DNA of 64,000 bases from Undaria pinnatifida (lineage: Eukaryota; Sar; Phaeophyceae; Laminariales; Alariaceae). The DNA is taken from NCBI GenBank assembly GCA_012845835.1, contig JABAKD010000010.1, forward strand, positions 13,380,401 through 13,444,400, in the 5' to 3' direction. Made by a program: the position numbers and the translations under genes. Numbering within the stretch: the first letter of the stretch is position 1; every line of letters starts with the position of its first letter. This document shows positions 21,416-28,550 of this stretch, one piece after another. Below the pieces are notes generated by a model. It did no database searches. It saw nothing but the letters and a program-made list of their open reading frames with translations, and was not told the DNA's origin.

Positions 21416-21792
21416 TTGCTGCTGCTGTTGCTGCTGCTGTACATGCTTGCGAGTGGAGCATGGTAATCAAGGGCGGCGCAATGTGGAGTATCGTAGCTTC
21501 ATTATTGTTATCTGCCTGTGTGTCGGCTATTGCTGCTTGGCTTGAAATCATCTTAGGTTTTGTTTTCTCTCTCCCGCTTCTTCCTCCCCTTGTCATCTTT
21601 CTCTCTCTCCCTCTCCCCGCCTTCTCTCTGTGCTGATGTTGTTGTCGCTGCTGTTGTTGTTGTTTATGATGATGTTTTGGCTTTTATTGTTGTTATGGCT
21701 GCTGTCCTCAGCTTGATGCCCGGCAGGCCATCAAGATTTGGCCGGGCGTCCCCTGCGTATCTCACCAAAAGCGGAGCGAAGAGTTGTACAAG
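10645..21792 (+). CDS. TPR-like protein with acidic N-terminus (eight exons, 3' end missing)
   Basis: Eight exons join in one frame: 10645-11223, 11719-11824, 12976-13094, 14601-14861, 15584-15769, 16108-16299, 19867-20019 and 21712-21792 (1,677 nt, 559 codons). Donors are GTCGGC, GTAAGG, GTGCGA, GTGCGT, GTGAGT, GTGAGG, GTAGGA and GTGAGC. Acceptors end CAG, TAG or AAAG. All introns are phase 0 except the second (phase 1). The first in-frame ATG (10645) is the assumed start; an upstream exon is possible. Residues ~30-75 are an Asp/Glu run, followed by Ala/Lys-rich linker. Exon 4 is Gly/Asp-rich. Exons 6-8 show TPR-like helices (GEHGKALGAYGDAIK; NRSVAHFNLGNAYEGK; LDARQAIKIWPG). TPRs are protein-docking repeats, so a scaffold or co-chaperone role is likely; the exact family is not recognised. 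Exon 8 ends at a donor, so the gene continues; I could not identify the next exon. Confidence 0.75.
12010..12545. repeat. imperfect repeats inside intron 2
   Basis: Two segments of intron 2 resemble each other. One near 12,190-12,260 reads GGAAACCCGTTTCTTCCGAC, then GGGGTTTTGGGGCTCC. The other near 12,399-12,480 reads GGAAACCCTTTTAAGGGG, then GGGATTTTGGGGCTCTG. They form a diverged ~200-bp direct repeat of unknown origin. Confidence 0.5.
12550..12680. repeat. inverted-repeat (MITE-like) hairpin in intron 2
   Basis: Arms at 12,559-12,589 and 12,640-12,670 are near-perfect reverse complements (ACTATTACGGGGGACCATAG and CTATGGTCACCCGTAATAGT). They enclose a ~50-bp A/T-rich loop. This is the form of a very short inverted-repeat transposon. 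No coding content; it sits about 300 bp upstream of exon 3. Confidence 0.75.
13437..13490 (+). repeat. short interspersed GAGTTCGA...GCAAGC repeat
   Basis: Reads CAGCGGTGAGTTCGATCAAT, then GGGTCGATACTTTGCAAGCC. A copy of the seven-member short family described at 5108; located in intron 3 of the TPR gene. Confidence 0.65.
13740..14110 (-). repeat. three tandem copies of a poly-C-tailed interspersed repeat (intron 3)
   Basis: Three units contain GTCAATGGTCAAACGACTA or a close variant, then GGCAAGCAACAAATGAGTAC and a C run (13,817-13,834; 13,970-13,985; 14,049-14,058). The phrase TTAGGAGTAGGAATGGTACT precedes the unit core. Single copies with the same order occur at 37,620, 45,160 and (inverted) 63,010. 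The C tracts vary in length, suggesting slippage. A short related piece with GGGCAAGCAACACATGA lies at 14,527. Confidence 0.7.
14439..14494 (-). repeat. short interspersed GAGTTCGA...GCAAGCTG repeat (inverted)
   Basis: The + strand shows CAGCTTGCAAAGAGAAGCATCGACCC, then TTGATCGAATTCGCAGCTG, the reverse complement of the short family at 13,440 and 16,516. Lies in intron 3. Confidence 0.6.
14862..15583. other. intron 4, extreme T/G strand bias
   Basis: This intron starts GTGCGT and ends CTTTACTCAG. The + strand is almost wholly T and G, with a T20 run at 14,889 and many TTTTGTGTTT phrases. Two stretches resemble each other, around 15,055-15,130 and 15,215-15,290 (AAGTGAAATATATCTTG and AAGTGAAATGTGTCTTG). 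A C-rich tract precedes the acceptor. Confidence 0.6.
16516..16570 (+). repeat. short interspersed GAGTTCGA...GCAAGCTG repeat
   Basis: Reads CAGCCGTGAGTTCGACGAAT, then CAATACTCATCTTTGCAAGC. A well-preserved copy of the seven-member family, in intron 6 of the TPR gene. Confidence 0.7.
16687..18330 (+). mobile_element. hairpin-bearing repeat interrupted by a fold-back element
   Basis: The left part (16,687-16,916) begins TACAAGGGCTCCGCTCCGC and has a perfect hairpin GCGGGCGGC-TGAC-GCCGCCCGC at 16,705-16,726. It then shares ~190 bp with 22,609, 63,243 and 63,610 (AGAAGAGGCC, GATTTGATAATGC, GCCCTGTGCTGTGCTGTGTG). The right part resumes at 18,252 with GACGACAATCAAATGAAG and AAAAGACGAGTATAC, which matches the continuation at 63,495-63,540. 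The intervening 1.3 kb is therefore a later insertion. Confidence 0.65.
16917..18251. mobile_element. fold-back element with ~330-bp inverted arms
   Basis: The left arm (16,917-~17,230) begins AGGCAGACGACAGAAAGCGG; the right arm (~17,925-18,251) ends in its reverse complement (CTTTCTGTTGTCTGCCT). The arms match over most of ~330 bp: AATCAGCGTCGCGGATC, CGTACCGTGGCTTTTCAGCT, GACCGACTTTGTCCG and ATGGGCGTCACGTCATGTAG on one strand or the other. Each arm has its own small inverted repeat around GCGGTATACC. The ~700-bp centre carries no recognisable gene. It lies in intron 6 of the TPR gene and splits a hairpin repeat. No clear target duplication was seen, so the superfamily is open. Confidence 0.75.
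18940..19090. repeat. mariner-like inverted-repeat fragment
   Basis: ACAGTCGTCCCCGCTTAAAAGACG at 18,942 faces CGTCTTTAGCGCGGGGA at 18,988-19,004, with further GTCCCCG/CGGGGAC pairs to 19,076. An ACAGTCG start next to TA is reminiscent of Tc1/mariner/pogo ends. The inside is too short for a transposase. This is a tentative fragment in intron 6. Confidence 0.4.
19655..19810. repeat. (ACCCA)n pentanucleotide array just before exon 7
   Basis: About 29 near-perfect ACCCA units occupy most of 19,660-19,808. They end roughly 57 bp upstream of the exon-7 acceptor (TTTTCTAG, 19,859-19,866), between C-rich flanks. All three + frames stay open through it; these are artefacts of the 5-bp period. Confidence 0.95.
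20020..21130. repeat. low-complexity intron 7: TTTGCTTTG then GGCTTGGCTGGGATGG
   Basis: From 20,040 to ~20,345 the + strand is a degenerate CTTTGCTTTTG repeat. From 20,345 to ~21,120 it switches to a degenerate TTGGCTGGGATGGGATGGGC repeat, with a G/T-heavy + strand throughout. Open frames here follow composition only. The intron runs from 20,020 (GTAGGA) to 21,711 (CCTCAG). Confidence 0.85.
21355..21445. repeat. GCT/GTT trinucleotide repeat in intron 7
   Basis: An interrupted run of GCT and GTT triplets, with GTTGCTGCTGCTGTTGCTGC repeated. It lies inside intron 7 and has no splice support as coding sequence. Confidence 0.85.
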
Positions 21793-21968
21793 GTGAGCAC
21801 CATTGCCTACACTATTACTGCAATGAATTGCGCTGTTACTGCACTATTGCTGCAATGCACTGCACACGTACTGCACTATTACGGCATTATGACTGCAACA
21901 TACTGCATTACTGCACTATCACTGCTATATACTGCCGTATTTCTGCGATGCGCTGCACCTAGGGCGGT
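21793..21968. repeat. degenerate TACTGCA repeat downstream of exon 8
   Basis: After the exon-8 donor (GTGAGC) the sequence is a degenerate run of ACTGCACTATTACTGCAATG-type units up to about 21,960. Similar TACTGCA phrases recur near 37,015. Confidence 0.6.
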
Positions 21969-22250
21969 GAGTCCATCCAACTAAGTAACTTCTGAAGCCA
22001 GGCGAGCGAAGCAAGCCAACCCCCCTCCCCCCGGCCGAGAGGGACCCGCCGGAGGTGGATCCAGGGGAACCCGCTGAAAACGCCACGGGAGGCCAGAAAA
22101 ATACGTAATTTGGCTTAATTTCACACTTGAAAAGTATGATAAAACTGCCAAGGTTTATCTCTGGTTTAACTACGAAACAAAGGCATTCTAAAATTCGTAT
22201 CAGTTTATCGGCCTTCAAAGGGACGGTTCAAAACTATGGAGATGGCCTCG
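21969..22250 (+). mobile_element. hAT-like terminus joined to an interspersed repeat
   Basis: TAGGGCGGTGAGTCCATCCA at 21,969 resembles the left end of the hAT element at 26,125 (TAGGGCTGTGAGTTGGCTGG). It is followed by AGGCGAGCGAAGCAAGCC and CCCGGCCGAGAGGGACCC, which also follow that end at 26,215. The sequence then continues with AAGTATGATAAAACTGCC, matching 26,665-26,740. This copy lacks the telomere-repeat MITE that interrupts the 26-kb copy. The right terminus was not found. Confidence 0.55.
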
Positions 22251-22600
22251 GGGTCTCTCACTGAGGTTGCGTTGCGCCGTAACGGAACGCACTCGTGCGG
22301 CAGGCAGTAGCACACCATCAGTAAAAGCAGAAACCAAAGCTGACTGAGATTTCTCCTACGATAGGAAAAAGGGTAAGGTGTTAGATTACTGGTGGCCGGC
22401 GATTCTGGAACGGTTTAGAGTTGATCAACTACCCTGCCATAGCCATCACTGGTCACAGCACGAGTTTTGTGTCAGCCAACACAAGAAACCAAGTGCTGGA
22501 ACGGTTTAGAGTTGGCCAATTACCATGCCATACCTTCACTGGCCACAGCATGAGTTTTGGTGTCATCCAACACAAAACCAATTGCGCCGTACGAGTATGA
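22251..22600. other. unannotated stretch with a short direct repeat
   Basis: Two copies of GGAACGGTTTAGAGTTG(A/G)-type sequence begin near 22,408 and 22,498, each followed by CATGCCATA and CACTG(G)NCACAGCA(C/T)GAG. They form a ~90-bp direct repeat. Nothing coding was recognised. Confidence 0.5.
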
Positions 22601-22601
22601 T

Positions 22602-23000
22602 GTACAAGGGCTCCGCTCCGCGGGCGGCTGATGCCGCCCGCCACGCTCGCGCATATGCAAGGCAAATAAGAATGCAACTAAAAACATGTAAAGGGGGCAG
22701 AAAGAACAGGCCCATGATTTGGTGCGAACTGCGATTTGATAATGCCAAGAGCTGCTTAGAGCAAATTGTCCTGTTGTGCTCAGCTGTGCTGTGTGCTTTT
22801 GTTGCCGGTGTTACGTTCTGATCGGCAGTACGGGGGTAATTTGCGTGGGGGAAAAAACAGGGGGCCGTGAAAGATCAAATACATGTAGAAAAAGAAAAAA
22901 GAAGAAAAGTAGTACACAACACGACGACGTATTATACCCGGTACTGCTCTATGTTCGAAAGAAAGCACACAGCGCAGCACGACACAGCACCGCAGCGAAG
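22602..23000 (+). mobile_element. hairpin-bearing interspersed repeat
   Basis: Starts TGTACAAGGGCTCCGCTCCG with the hairpin GCGGGCGGC-TGAT-GCCGCCCGC at 22,620-22,641. It shares the downstream ~190 bp with 16,687, 63,243 and 63,610, then an A-rich stretch and GCACAGCGCAGCACGACAC. It is followed by a GCAC/CGGC-rich decay region to 23,040. Confidence 0.65.
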
Positions 23001-23129
23001 GGCACGGCACCGAACCGCGCGGCGCTACGCTGCGCTGCTGGGCTATATATATAGCCGGACTAATCTGAGCTGGGCGTGCATTGTGATATAACAGCACAGT
23101 ACCTGATGGTATGTACAAACCTGGTGTAG

Positions 23130-24040
23130 TAGTACGGGTATGTACTATAAGCCTCAAGGTCTTCTCGCTGGTTCGAATCCCGGTGTCATCGGGGAAAAAA
23201 ATGATCCTCATAAAAAAAATAATATATATCAATGTGACTTTGTGGTCTTCTAGCAGATAGACTGTCCGCTTATAAGCCTGGTTTTCGTTGGTTGAATCCA
23301 GGGGTCATATGAAAAATAAACAATCCTCATAAAATTGATATATATTTGTAAAAAAATAGTACTGGTAAATACACCACTGCTGCTGTGACATATTGCAGTT
23401 GGGTACATAGACTGTCCGCTTATGATCCTGGTGGCCTTCGCTGGTTCGAATTCGGTTGTCATCGAAAAATAAAATGATCCCCATGAAAAATCAACATTTA
23501 TTTGTTGAAAAAAAAATAGATGGCAATGTGACTTCGTGGTCTAGTAGATAGACTGTCCGCTTATGAGCCTGGTTTTCGTTGGTGAATCCAGGTGTCATCG
23601 GGGAAAGAAATGATCCTCTTGAAAAAATCGATATAAATTTTATATAAAACTGAAAAAAAATCAGCTGTGAGTACGACCTATTGAGTGGTTGAAACTCAAC
23701 TTCGCAAGCTGCGTGGTACATCTATGTTTTGCTAATATACAGTAGTAGTTACACATGAAAAATAGTACTGGTAGATACCACTGCGGCTGTGACGTTGTGG
23801 TCTTGTAGATAGACTGTCGTTTATAATCCTGCCCTTCGCTGGTTCGAATCCGGGTGTCATCGGTAAAAAATAATGATCCCCATGGAAAATCGATACTTGG
23901 TATCTACTCGGAGTATTTATCAATTTTATTTGTCAAAAATAAGTAGATATCAATATGACGCTGTGGTCTAGTGGATAGACTGTCCGCTTATCAGCTTGCT
24001 CTTCGGTGGTTCGAATCTGGGTGTCACCGGAAAAAAAGTG
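23130..24040 (+). repeat. tandem array of tRNA-like units
   Basis: Six units share a tRNA-like core, complete in five: (A)TGAC...TGGTCTAGTGGATAGACTGT, CCGCTTATNAGCCTGG, then GGTTCGAATCCNGGTGTCAT. Cores lie near 23,141-23,192 (partial), 23,232-23,310, 23,390-23,465, 23,527-23,602, 23,790-23,864 and 23,953-24,031. The A box (TGGTCTAGTGGAT), B box (GGTTCGAATCC) and an ATGAC/GTCAT end pairing are all visible. No canonical five-pair anticodon arm forms, so these are not ordinary tRNA genes. Each core is followed by an A-rich linker containing AATGATCC(C/T)CAT. This looks like a tandemly amplified tRNA-derived SINE head. Confidence 0.75.
23663..23715 (+). repeat. short interspersed GAGTNCGA...GCAAGCTGCG repeat
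   Basis: Reads CAGCTGTGAGTACGACC, then ACTCAACTTCGCAAGCTGCG. A copy of the seven-member short family, sitting between two tRNA-like units. Confidence 0.6.
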
Positions 24041-24089
24041 ATCCCAATAAAAAAATCGCTATAGATTTGTAACAAAAATAGATCAAGTG

Positions 24090-24535
24090 GAGCAAGATAT
24101 CAAAGAAAAGCTGAACCGTTCCGCAAGTAGTAGCCTGGACCGTCCTACCGCGGAGATGCCCGGGAAGCACCAACCGAGCGCGTTCATCACAAAGATGTTC
24201 ATAAGTCTATATTATACGATTTTTCGTTTCTACCTCCGTGCAGAAGCGATCAGGCAAAGCGTAGTCGTGTAAAAGCGAGACCGCAAATCCGGAGGCACTA
24301 GCCACCGGTTGGCCCGGCCCGCCCACGGGTGGACCAGCCCACTGCACGACACGGGGATGCTCAAGAGGTCAGGACGGCGATGGGCTGATGCGCCATAAGT
24401 TGCAGAAGACCCCCTCTCTGTGCTCGCAGCGTGGTAGTACCAGGTGTCGCCGGAAAAACGTATTATACCTCGTACCAAATAGGCCTCCTTACGAAACAAG
24501 AAAACCCAATTGCGAAATTAGTTAGGCAGTTGGCA
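24090..24535. repeat. interspersed repeat related to 26.8-27.2 kb
   Basis: The right part (GCGATGGGCTGATGCGCCATAAG, CTCTGTGCTCGCAGCG, then TTAGTTAGGCAGTTGGCATC and GCCGCAACTGG) parallels 27,012-27,170 (GGTCGATGCGCCATGAGCTG, TCTGTTCGCAGCG, TTGGCACCGCCGCAACT). The rest has no recognised function and no intact reading frame. Confidence 0.5.
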
Positions 24536-24539
24536 TCGC

Positions 24540-24878
24540 CGCAACTGGCTATTTTTTATTTTTTTATTTTTTTATTTTCAGCACACTTTTACTTTCCAGC
24601 TTCTGGACAAGCCGTGGACACAGGTGTCGTCCCTTCTCCTCCCCGGTTCTTGCCTTCAATTTTTATCGCGCATAGGGTTCAGCAATCCCACTGCTCGTCG
24701 ATTGTTCATCGAATGTTGCTAACTCACGCTCTCGCGCTTTCCGCAAGTCAATTTGTCCACAAGAAAAAGTCCCAACGAATTTATACGAGTATGCACTCGG
24801 CGGGGCTCGAACTCACGAAACTGACCTATACCAGGCTCGAGGATAACCTGATACGCCACCGGGGCGACCGATTGTAGC
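24540..24878 (-). mobile_element. tRNA-derived SINE, family 2, copy 2 (full head)
   Basis: Read on the - strand it begins GTCGCCCCGGTGGCGTATCAGG (A-box region), then a B box GTGAGTTCGAGCCCC. The body has TTGACTTGCGGAAAGCGC and CGAGAGCGTGAGTTAGCAAC and ends CCAGAAGCTGGAAAGTAAAA plus an A/T-rich tail (24,552-24,578 on the + strand). It matches 2366-2672 in the opposite orientation. The head is complete here, unlike copy 1. Confidence 0.8.
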
Positions 24879-25079
24879 TTGGCTATACACCTACTCGTAC
24901 CTATTTTTGTGTTTCTCTTGAGCGGGCTCGGTTGGTACGTCTTTGTTATCTCAATACCTCACACTTGAACACCGCCTCCTTACATTACTTGCGGAACGGT
25001 CTAGCTATTCTTTGATTTCTTTGTTGATTTTTAATTGCAAGCATCATCATACCAGGTCCCAGCTGAGCTGAGCTTGGCT

Positions 25080-25625
25080 CATCAACTCAGCTTAGCTCAG
25101 CTCAGCAGCGCAGCACCGTGCGGTGCCGTGCCCTGCCGTGTGGTGCGGCACGGTGCGATGCTGTGCCGTGCTGTGCCGTGCTGCGTGCTTTGCTGTACGC
25201 ACTTTTTTGTACAAGCCAGGTATCATTCGAAGCATTATGCCACGAACCGGGACTGCTACACGAGGTTTGCACGTACTACAGAGTGGAATCACTCACAAAG
25301 CACTCCCAACTCAGCTCAGCCCAGCTGTAGCTCAACAGCGCAGGGCAGTTTGCCGTGCGCTGCCGTACCTCGCCCTGCGGCGCTGTGCTGTGCGGAGCTA
25401 CGCGGTGCTTTCTTTTTAGCATGCAGTACCAAGTAGCATGCAAGTGTACCAGGTACCATGTACCGGTACGTACGTGTGTACACGTTTCTTTGCTTTCATT
25501 TGATTGCTCTCTGTCGGTCCTCTTCCATTTTTGTTGTGTTTTTCACTAAATCACACCCGCGCGCTGCCGATCAAAACGTAACATCGCCAACAACCACACA
25601 GCGCAGCACAGGGCAACCAGATCTG
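25080..25625 (-). repeat. degenerate GTGCCGTGCTG region, inverted hairpin-family debris
   Basis: The + strand carries GCCGTGCTGTGCCGTGCTGC-type repeats near 25,110-25,195 and 25,350-25,400. It also carries the reverse complement of the hairpin-family body at 25,560-25,620 (compare GATCGGCAG and GCACAGCGC at 22,830 and 63,440). No GC hairpin remains. The motif TGTACCAGGTACCATGTACC lies at 25,448. Confidence 0.5.
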
Positions 25626-25639
25626 CACAAGTAGCTGTT

Positions 25640-26116
25640 GGCCTTTTGTTACGCTTCATGGATCTGGAATTATTGATTTAATGCTGATCCTTTGCTCTAC
25701 ATCCAATCACGCTAAGTATACTCTAATTTTCTACACTCTTAAGTTATTCAATCCTCCATTTCTTCCCCAAATTACAGGCTGTCGCTTCGATTTAGCCCTC
25801 TCAGAGTGAGCAAATCTCCCGCCTCCAATCTCCCACCTCACAACAGCAACGGTCTCGTACGTGCTAATCAGACACCCACCTGTTCCCTGAACGCTGCTGT
25901 ATCCGCTTTGCTTGTGTGCTACCCGCCGTATCCTTCTCTTCTCTTTCCTGAATGACAACTCACCTCAACCAACTCGCCCTTTCGTACTATTAATAGAGTA
26001 TCCGCACATAAACATGCCTTCCAAATATATTAAGATCCATTTCCGCTCCACAAACCCCAGATTTCCTACGTTAAATCTTACTCTTTGGTTATGCTTCATG
26101 AACCTTGAATTATTGA
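25640..26116 (-). repeat. long repeat unit, copy 1
   Basis: Contains GCTTCATGGATCTGGAATTATTGA, then GATCCTTTGCTCTACATCC, then CTCCCACCTCACAACAGCAACGG and CATTTCCGCTCCACAAACCC. The same start recurs at 26,083 and, after the hAT insertion, at 27,232. The later part recurs at 36,540-36,790. It may be the 3' part of the element that carried the tyrosine recombinase at 27.5-28.5 kb; that link is inference from adjacency. Confidence 0.55.
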
Positions 26117-26303
26117 ATGTTGATTAGGGCTGTGAGTTGGCTGGAGTTCCCGGCCTAGTTATGGCCAGCCAACTAGCTGACTTTAGTCGAAGAGTTAGCT
26201 GGCGGCAGCCAGCCGACTATAGTCAGGCGAGCGAAGCGAGCCAAAAAAGCTTCCCCCGGCCGAGGGGACCCCGCTGGAGTCGCCCCCGGAGGGCCCGCCC
26301 ACC

Positions 26304-26600
26304 AGGCGTATAATTGCACGTACGTGCAACGTTTTTAGAATTGCACGTAAACTCAGTACAACCCCTGCCGACCTCGAGAGCAGACCGAGAGCCCCCCAAA
26401 GGGTTGGGTTGGGGTTAGGGTCAGGGTTAGGGTTAGGGTTAGGGTTGGGTTAGGGTTAGGGTTAGGGTCGTGTCTGGGGTCTGGTTGGTCTGGGCAGCGT
26501 AACCGTCGTTTTGTGCGGACCTGGACATAGGGAGCCGCCATACATATATCGCTATTGAATTTACGTGCAAATCTGAAAAACCTTGCACGTACGTGCAATT
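26304..26600 (+). mobile_element. MITE with internal TTAGGG telomere repeats, copy 1
   Basis: Terminal inverted repeats of ~45 bp: left AATTGCACGTACGTGCAACG, then TTTTTAGAATTGCACGTAAA; right, inverted, AATTGCACGTACGTGCAAGG, then TTTTTCAGATTTGCACGTAAA. The very ends are themselves palindromes (TTGCACGTACGTGCAA). The centre has CCTGCCGACCTCGAGAGCAG, a run of GGGTTA units, then CCGTCGTTTTGTGCGGACCT and GCCGCCATACATATATCGCT. A second copy is at 39,249. It interrupts the repeat that is continuous at 21,998-22,130. No clean target duplication was identified. Confidence 0.85.
26396..26468 (+). repeat. interstitial TTAGGG telomere-type repeat
   Basis: About ten GGGTTA/GGGTT(G) units with minor variants lie inside the MITE. 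TTAGGG is a telomere repeat type used in many eukaryotic lineages. Here it is internal and bounded by MITE sequence, so it is not a chromosome end. Confidence 0.85.
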
Positions 26601-27446
26601 TCACGGGAACCCGGGCCCGCCGGAGGCAAAAATTACGCTTTTTTGGCTTCATTTTGTACGCAAAAAGTATGACAAAACGGCCTACTGTAGTTTAGCACTG
26701 GTTTACATATAAGAAACGGGTACAAAACATTAGGTCATGTGATCATGTAAAACACGGACTAGCGCCTCCTTTGCGTACACCATAAAGTGTTTCCAAACCC
26801 AGTGCTAGGATTTGGGGAGCTTGGGAAGCCGGCGCTCGTTCACCGCACGGTGGCGAACCACATCTTTGTCGCGGGCGCTCGGGCGAGGAGGGGCCGTCGG
26901 GACAACCATTTGATCGATGCAGGCTGTATCACCGCCGTGGTCATTTGACGGACCGGGTTCAATGCCGCAAGCACCTTCGGCATTGCCATCGGCATGAGCA
27001 CCGTCGATGGCGATAGGTCGATGCGCCATGAGCTGCATCTCTGTTCGCAGCGAGTTGGGCTCCTGTCGCGGGGAAATGCGTACTCCGTACGAAACGAAAA
27101 ATCCATCCTACAATCAAGGGAAACCAAATACACAAAAATAGTTGGATCGTTGGCACCGCCGCAACTATCTCAAGTAACTAGCCAGCTAATAACTAGTTGG
27201 CAACTTTTAGTCAGCCAAACTAACAGCCCTAATGTTGATCCTTTGCGCTACATCCAATCACACTACTATGCTCTGATCTTCTACACTCTAAATATGTGCA
27301 ACCCTCCCATTCCTCCCCAAATCACAAGCTGACGCTTCAATTTCACCCCCGCCTTAACAGCCTGTAGTTGCTGTGTTGCTTGGACTCTCCCACCTTCGAA
27401 ATACCTCCACCTTCCTCAATAAGTACGCCCTACATTTCCTCCACTT

Positions 27447-28515
27447 TCATATTGTTCTTTGCCCTGGCCGAATACCTCCCGCTTTAGCCTTCTGTGTTCG
27501 TGCTTGCGAGACTCTCTGCTCATCTTCTCTATTGGCCCTCACATACATCATAAAAGCATCACTCTTCCATCTTCTTTCTCGTTGATAGCCCACGCCTGTA
27601 AACCCGACGCTGCTAACCTTGTTGCTCCCCAATCCTAGCAGCATGTAATGCATACTCGCTTGGTGTCAAGCCTTGTTTCCCAACGAGACCCCTCAACGCC
27701 TTAGTCGCTTGCTCACGAGTCCAAACTTCCCAACGATCTTCCTTCCCATACGTCGCTAAAGGTTCTCCCGGCCCAAGTTGTTGGTGAATCATCAACTCTA
27801 GCACCATCTCAAAACCATCGCACGATCTTCCTTCCCATACGTTGCCAAAGGTTCTCCCGGCCCAAGTTGTTGGCGAATCAACATCAACTCTAGCGTCACC
27901 TCGAAACCACCACAACCATCTAACGGCGATGCTCCTCTTTGCGTCCCAAGTGGCACTCCTTTCCACTCCTAATCGATTGTCGCGGGGCAAACATCCGATC
28001 TTATACATGGAATTGCTGCTCCGAATCGTGTCTGATCTCCTTTTGAACCTTTGAACCGAACTTCCACCCTGTCTGCGGGCTTCAACATCGCGGAGGACGT
28101 CAATTGAGTCGTCCCCAAGAAAAAGGATACGTCTCCTCTTGTTGGTCAAAATTCCTTGTGAATGTTTCCATTACTGTGCGCGTAGAGTTCTGACGCCCTA
28201 CGCAAAAGTACATGGGTCACTCCAAGTATTAAAAGTTCTTCATTAGTAACTCAACTCCCAGCCTTCGGCGAAAATATTGAATCGCCGTTAGCTTCCCATC
28301 AATCGTCGGAAGTCTTTTTCTCTCTTAAAAAGTACATGTATGCCAAATACTTCGAGATCTCTTCCGCTTGTGGACTCTTTCCCCTAAGTTTGCATCCATG
28401 TGTACACTTCTCTTCACGACATCTTGCCTCCACCGCACCCACATCTTCCAAGCCACGGAACAGGTTGCGTTAGTCGATGGAGCAACTCCCACCCTTGAGA
28501 GTATGACTGCAAGAT
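27447..28515 (-). pseudogene. tyrosine recombinase (Crypton/DIRS-type) pseudogene
   Basis: Pieces in several - strand frames line up in the order of a tyrosine recombinase. First a core-binding segment (STNATCSVAWKMWVRWRQD, ~28,420-28,490). Then the first catalytic Arg region (THVLLRRASELYAH, ~28,183-28,227). Then a beta-strand segment (VEVRFKGSKGDQ, ~28,050). Then the H-x-x-R box (GLTPSEYALHAARIG, ~27,630-27,670). Finally the catalytic Tyr segment (RRWKSDAFMMYVRAN; Tyr near 27,545). These enzymes cut and rejoin DNA through a 3'-phosphotyrosine. A ~95-bp internal tandem duplication (about 27,735-27,900), stops and frameshifts disable it. No reverse transcriptase is nearby, so a Crypton DNA transposon is the simpler reading. 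Confidence 0.7.
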
Positions 28516-28550
28516 CTCCGAACACGCCGTCCCACCAATCTCCCCCCCCA

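Larger units (their letters stand above)
26117..27239. mobile_element. hAT-type element with 8-bp target duplication, nested insert
   Basis: The element proper is 26,125-27,231, with ends TAGGGCTGTGAGTTGGCTGG and (inverted) TAGGGCTGTTAGTTTGGCTG. The 8-bp duplication ATGTTGAT lies at 26,117-26,124 and 27,232-27,239. Removing the element restores the continuous sequence GAATTATTGAATGTTGATCC, as at 25,672. TAG-start termini and an 8-bp duplication fit hAT. No intact transposase is present. The interior includes the GGCGAGCGAAG repeat, a telomere-repeat MITE (26,304-26,600), and a segment at 26,820-27,170 shared with 24.4 kb. Confidence 0.85.

Noticed and set aside
23130-24040. Functional tRNA genes
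   Set aside because: A and B boxes are present but the anticodon arm does not pair, and units carry A-rich linkers; annotated as tRNA-like repeats instead.
23130-24040. CRISPR array
   Set aside because: The repeats are long, diverged and tRNA-like, spacers are A-rich linkers of one kind, no cas genes occur, and the DNA is eukaryotic.
26396-26468. Chromosome end or fused telomere
   Set aside because: The TTAGGG run is short, lies within a MITE that has a second copy at 39 kb, and is flanked by ordinary repeats.
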